A stretch of 14,890 nucleotides of DNA from DASXTB01 sp036505615 (GTDB taxonomy: Bacteria > Acidobacteriota > UBA6911 > JACQSX01). Below, piece by piece: positions 13,078-14,890 of this stretch. Below the pieces are notes generated by a model. It saw only the letters and a program-made list of their open reading frames with translations, ran no database searches and had not been told where the DNA came from. How positions within the stretch are numbered: position 1 is the stretch's first letter; the number at the start of each line of letters is the position of its first letter. The stretch is from assembly GCA_036505615.1 (NCBI GenBank), contig DASXTB010000458.1, forward strand, positions 1 to 14,890. The letters run 5' to 3'. A program made the position numbers and the translations under genes.

Positions 13078-14850
13078 TCACTCCCCTGCAGTCTTCCCCT
13101 GCAGCCATAAACTCCGCAGTGTTCTCTGAGATTCGCTGCCGGCTGGATCCTCGCTCACCCGATAATGTTCTTTCTTCTTGCGCTCCGGCGTAAACTGCAG
13201 GTCCACTTCGTTTCCAGCGCGCCGGATGGTCAGTTTGACTGCTTTGCCGGCCGGCGATCTTTCAAAGTCCGAGACAGGAGTGGCCCCCACAGGCTGACCG
13301 TTGAAACGCGTCCAGACGTCGCCGGATCGCAACCCAGCCTTCTCGGCAGGACTGCCGGGCACGACGCTTGCGATTTGAACCGGTTGGTCAAAATTCTGGG
13401 CCACGGTAAATCCCGGATCAGACGATTCACTCTGACTTCGCTCCAGTTTCAATCCCGCGTACGCGAGCACCCGCTCGTAAGGAAGTTCTTCAGTTCCAAA
13501 AACATATCTCTGAAAAAAATCATCAAAGGTTTTCTGGGAGACCGCGCTCAGTGCGCGCTCGATGTCGGTTTCCTCGTAACCGATGTTTCGATCGCCAAAC
13601 CAGTGGTTCATCCAGCGCATTACGTCGTCCAGGCTTCGGCGGTTGCCGCTTGAATTTCGTATCTCGAGGTCCAATAGCCAGAAGAGTAGGAGGCCCTTAT
13701 TGTAATAAGAGATGGAAAGCGACGGAGAACGATAGGCCGGGTACTTTTCAAACCATGCAAACCAGCTTGCATTGGCGGCGCTCTGCTTCAAGCGCCCCGG
13801 CCGGGACTGCAGTTGCTCAATTTCGTTTCCCAGTTGCTCGTAAAGACCAGCTGCGCTTGTCAAGCCTGCGCGTTTCAGCGTGATCGCGGCGTAGTAGCTG
13901 GTTCCTCCCTCACAGAACCAGAGGGCGTAGGTGTGAGCCTCTTTGGAGTAATCCACGGCGTCAAAGACTGTGGGCCGGATACGTTTGACATTCCAGAGAT
14001 GAAAGAATTCATGCGCTGTAACTCCCGCGAATGCTTTTTGAACATCTGCCTTCACCGCGGAAGAGCGCAGGTCGATGGCGGTCGAATCACTGTGCTCCAT
14101 TCCTCCGCCTCCACGGTCTGTCAAATGGTAGATGAAGACATAACGCTTGAACGGAAAACCTCCCATCATGGCGCCTTCCTGCCGCGCGACCGCCTGAATG
14201 GCGCGCAGAGCCTGCTGCCATTGGGCCTCCTCTATCGCGCCGTCGATCGCCACCTCGAAAGCCACTCCATTTTCCTGAAAGCTGCGCGTGACGGCAGGTC
14301 CCAACTCGATGGGCGAATCGACCAGGCGATCGTAGCTCTCAGCCACCACCCTGCCGGGATCGTTCCCCAGGGCACTGGTCAGCTTCCACTCCGGAGGCCG
14401 GTCCGAGATCGCGATCGAGTGAGGCACGAAGCGGTTATCGGGGAGATAAAGCAGGACTTGGGCTGGATTAAGAAAGGCGTGCCGGCTGTCAACCTCGGCA
14501 CCGAAGGGTCCGGGGCGGTTGGCCAACATATTGTACTGCACTGTGAAGTCTTCTCCCCCGCTGCGCACTCTCCAGGTTTGCTTGTCGATGAGTTCAACTG
14601 CAAGGGGGCCTTGCGCGCCCCTGGCGGCCAAATCGAACAGAAACTGGGAAAAATCTCGCACCTGATAGAGAGAGTTCCATGCCGGCAGCGCTACTCTAAC
14701 TTCCTTGGCAACCATGCCGGATACGTGCATTTTCACTTGAAGCTGGTTTGACGCGCGATCTTTGAGCGAGATTTCGTAATGAACCGAGGCGGGCCAGACC
14801 CATCCGCCTGCTCCAACAAGAAACAGCCAAAAAATCATGCGGAATCTCAA
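13078..14850 (-). CDS. Secreted M61-family aminopeptidase with C-terminal PDZ domain
   Basis: Zinc metallopeptidase of 590 residues related to glycyl aminopeptidases. A signal peptide is likely: RFRMIFWLFLVGAGGWVWPA with cleavage near residue 21, so the enzyme would act in the periplasm or outside. Zinc site HEFFH at 280-284 (HExxH) with the downstream glutamate Glu314 in WFCEGGTSYY; the M61 signature GGGGMEHSDST is at 247-257. A PDZ domain spans about 480-565 (VVPGSPAEKAGLRSGDVWTRFNG). The TTG start at 14850 is preferred over ATG 14838 because AGGAGG lies 4-5 nt upstream of it and 16 nt from the ATG. Substrate unknown. It is convergent with the ligase gene. Confidence 0.92.
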   Translation of the reverse strand: MRFRMIFWLFLVGAGGWVWPASVHYEISLKDRASNQLQVKMHVSGMVAKEVRVALPAWNSLYQVRDFSQFLFDLAARGAQGPLAVELIDKQTWRVRSGGEDFTVQYNMLANRPGPFGAEVDSRHAFLNPAQVLLYLPDNRFVPHSIAISDRPPEWKLTSALGNDPGRVVAESYDRLVDSPIELGPAVTRSFQENGVAFEVAIDGAIEEAQWQQALRAIQAVARQEGAMMGGFPFKRYVFIYHLTDRGGGGMEHSDSTAIDLRSSAVKADVQKAFAGVTAHEFFHLWNVKRIRPTVFDAVDYSKEAHTYALWFCEGGTSYYAAITLKRAGLTSAAGLYEQLGNEIEQLQSRPGRLKQSAANASWFAWFEKYPAYRSPSLSISYYNKGLLLFWLLDLEIRNSSGNRRSLDDVMRWMNHWFGDRNIGYEETDIERALSAVSQKTFDDFFQRYVFGTEELPYERVLAYAGLKLERSQSESSDPGFTVAQNFDQPVQIASVVPGSPAEKAGLRSGDVWTRFNGQPVGATPVSDFERSPAGKAVKLTIRRAGNEVDLQFTPERKKKEHYRVSEDPAGSESQRTLRSLWLQGKTAGE

Positions 14851-14878
14851 GTTCCCTCCTCGGTCCGTTGTCCGTGGT
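14851..14878 (-). repeat. 7-bp units before the M61 start, containing the ribosome binding site
   Basis: On the minus strand four heptads (ACCACGG, ACAACGG, ACCGAGG, AGGGAAC) run directly into the TTG start. The third and fourth together contain AGGAGG, so the ribosome binding site is part of the repeat phase. The array is short and degenerate, so chance is possible. Confidence 0.5.
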
Positions 14879-14890
14879 TAATTGTCACTG

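Overview
The window reads as chromosomal DNA of a free-living, respiring Gram-negative-type bacterium, most likely an Acidobacteriota member. That assignment is inference. It rests on the mid-50s GC impression, the split complex I cluster, the GC-rich repeats with a small IS200-like transposase, and gaps packed with short-period tandem repeats. No rRNA, tRNA or marker search was possible. Nearly every gene is on the minus strand. The exception is an acyl-CoA ligase at 11445-13040.

Reading on the minus strand from high to low coordinates, region by region. (1) 14850-13078: a secreted M61-type aminopeptidase with a PDZ domain, convergent with the ligase. (2) 10150-11321: a small IS200/Y1-type transposase (RAYT-like) between two inverted copies of a unit of about 200 bp. 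Each unit carries two head-to-head GC-rich REP palindromes around a conserved spacer. A fifth, single REP sits just upstream of a good sigma70-type promoter for the ligase. (3) 10042-5591: lepA, a small one-helix protein resembling DUF4845, galE and a UDP-glucuronate decarboxylase. This gives translation quality control plus UDP-sugar supply for surface polysaccharide. (4) 5226-1: respiratory complex I genes in the order nuoA-C-D-H-J-K-L, with nuoL running off the left edge. All subunits that carry Fe-S clusters (B, E, F, G, I) are missing from their usual places. NuoC has a proline-rich N-terminal extension of about 130 residues with a duplicated 15-residue motif.

The most unusual feature runs through the whole window. 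Many intergenic gaps are built from tandem 7-bp units, in a few places 9-bp units, whose phase runs up to or into the stop or start codon of the neighbouring gene. This is seen after the stops of nuoA, nuoJ, lepA, uxs and the acyl-CoA ligase, and before the starts of nuoC, nuoK, uxs and the M61 peptidase. In the nuoA-nuoC and nuoJ-nuoK gaps the two ends carry inverted arrays, giving perfect stems of 27 bp and 14 bp that could bring a stop codon close to the next start codon. Outside the coding regions, REP units and heptad arrays, I found no RNA genes, CRISPR arrays or integrases.
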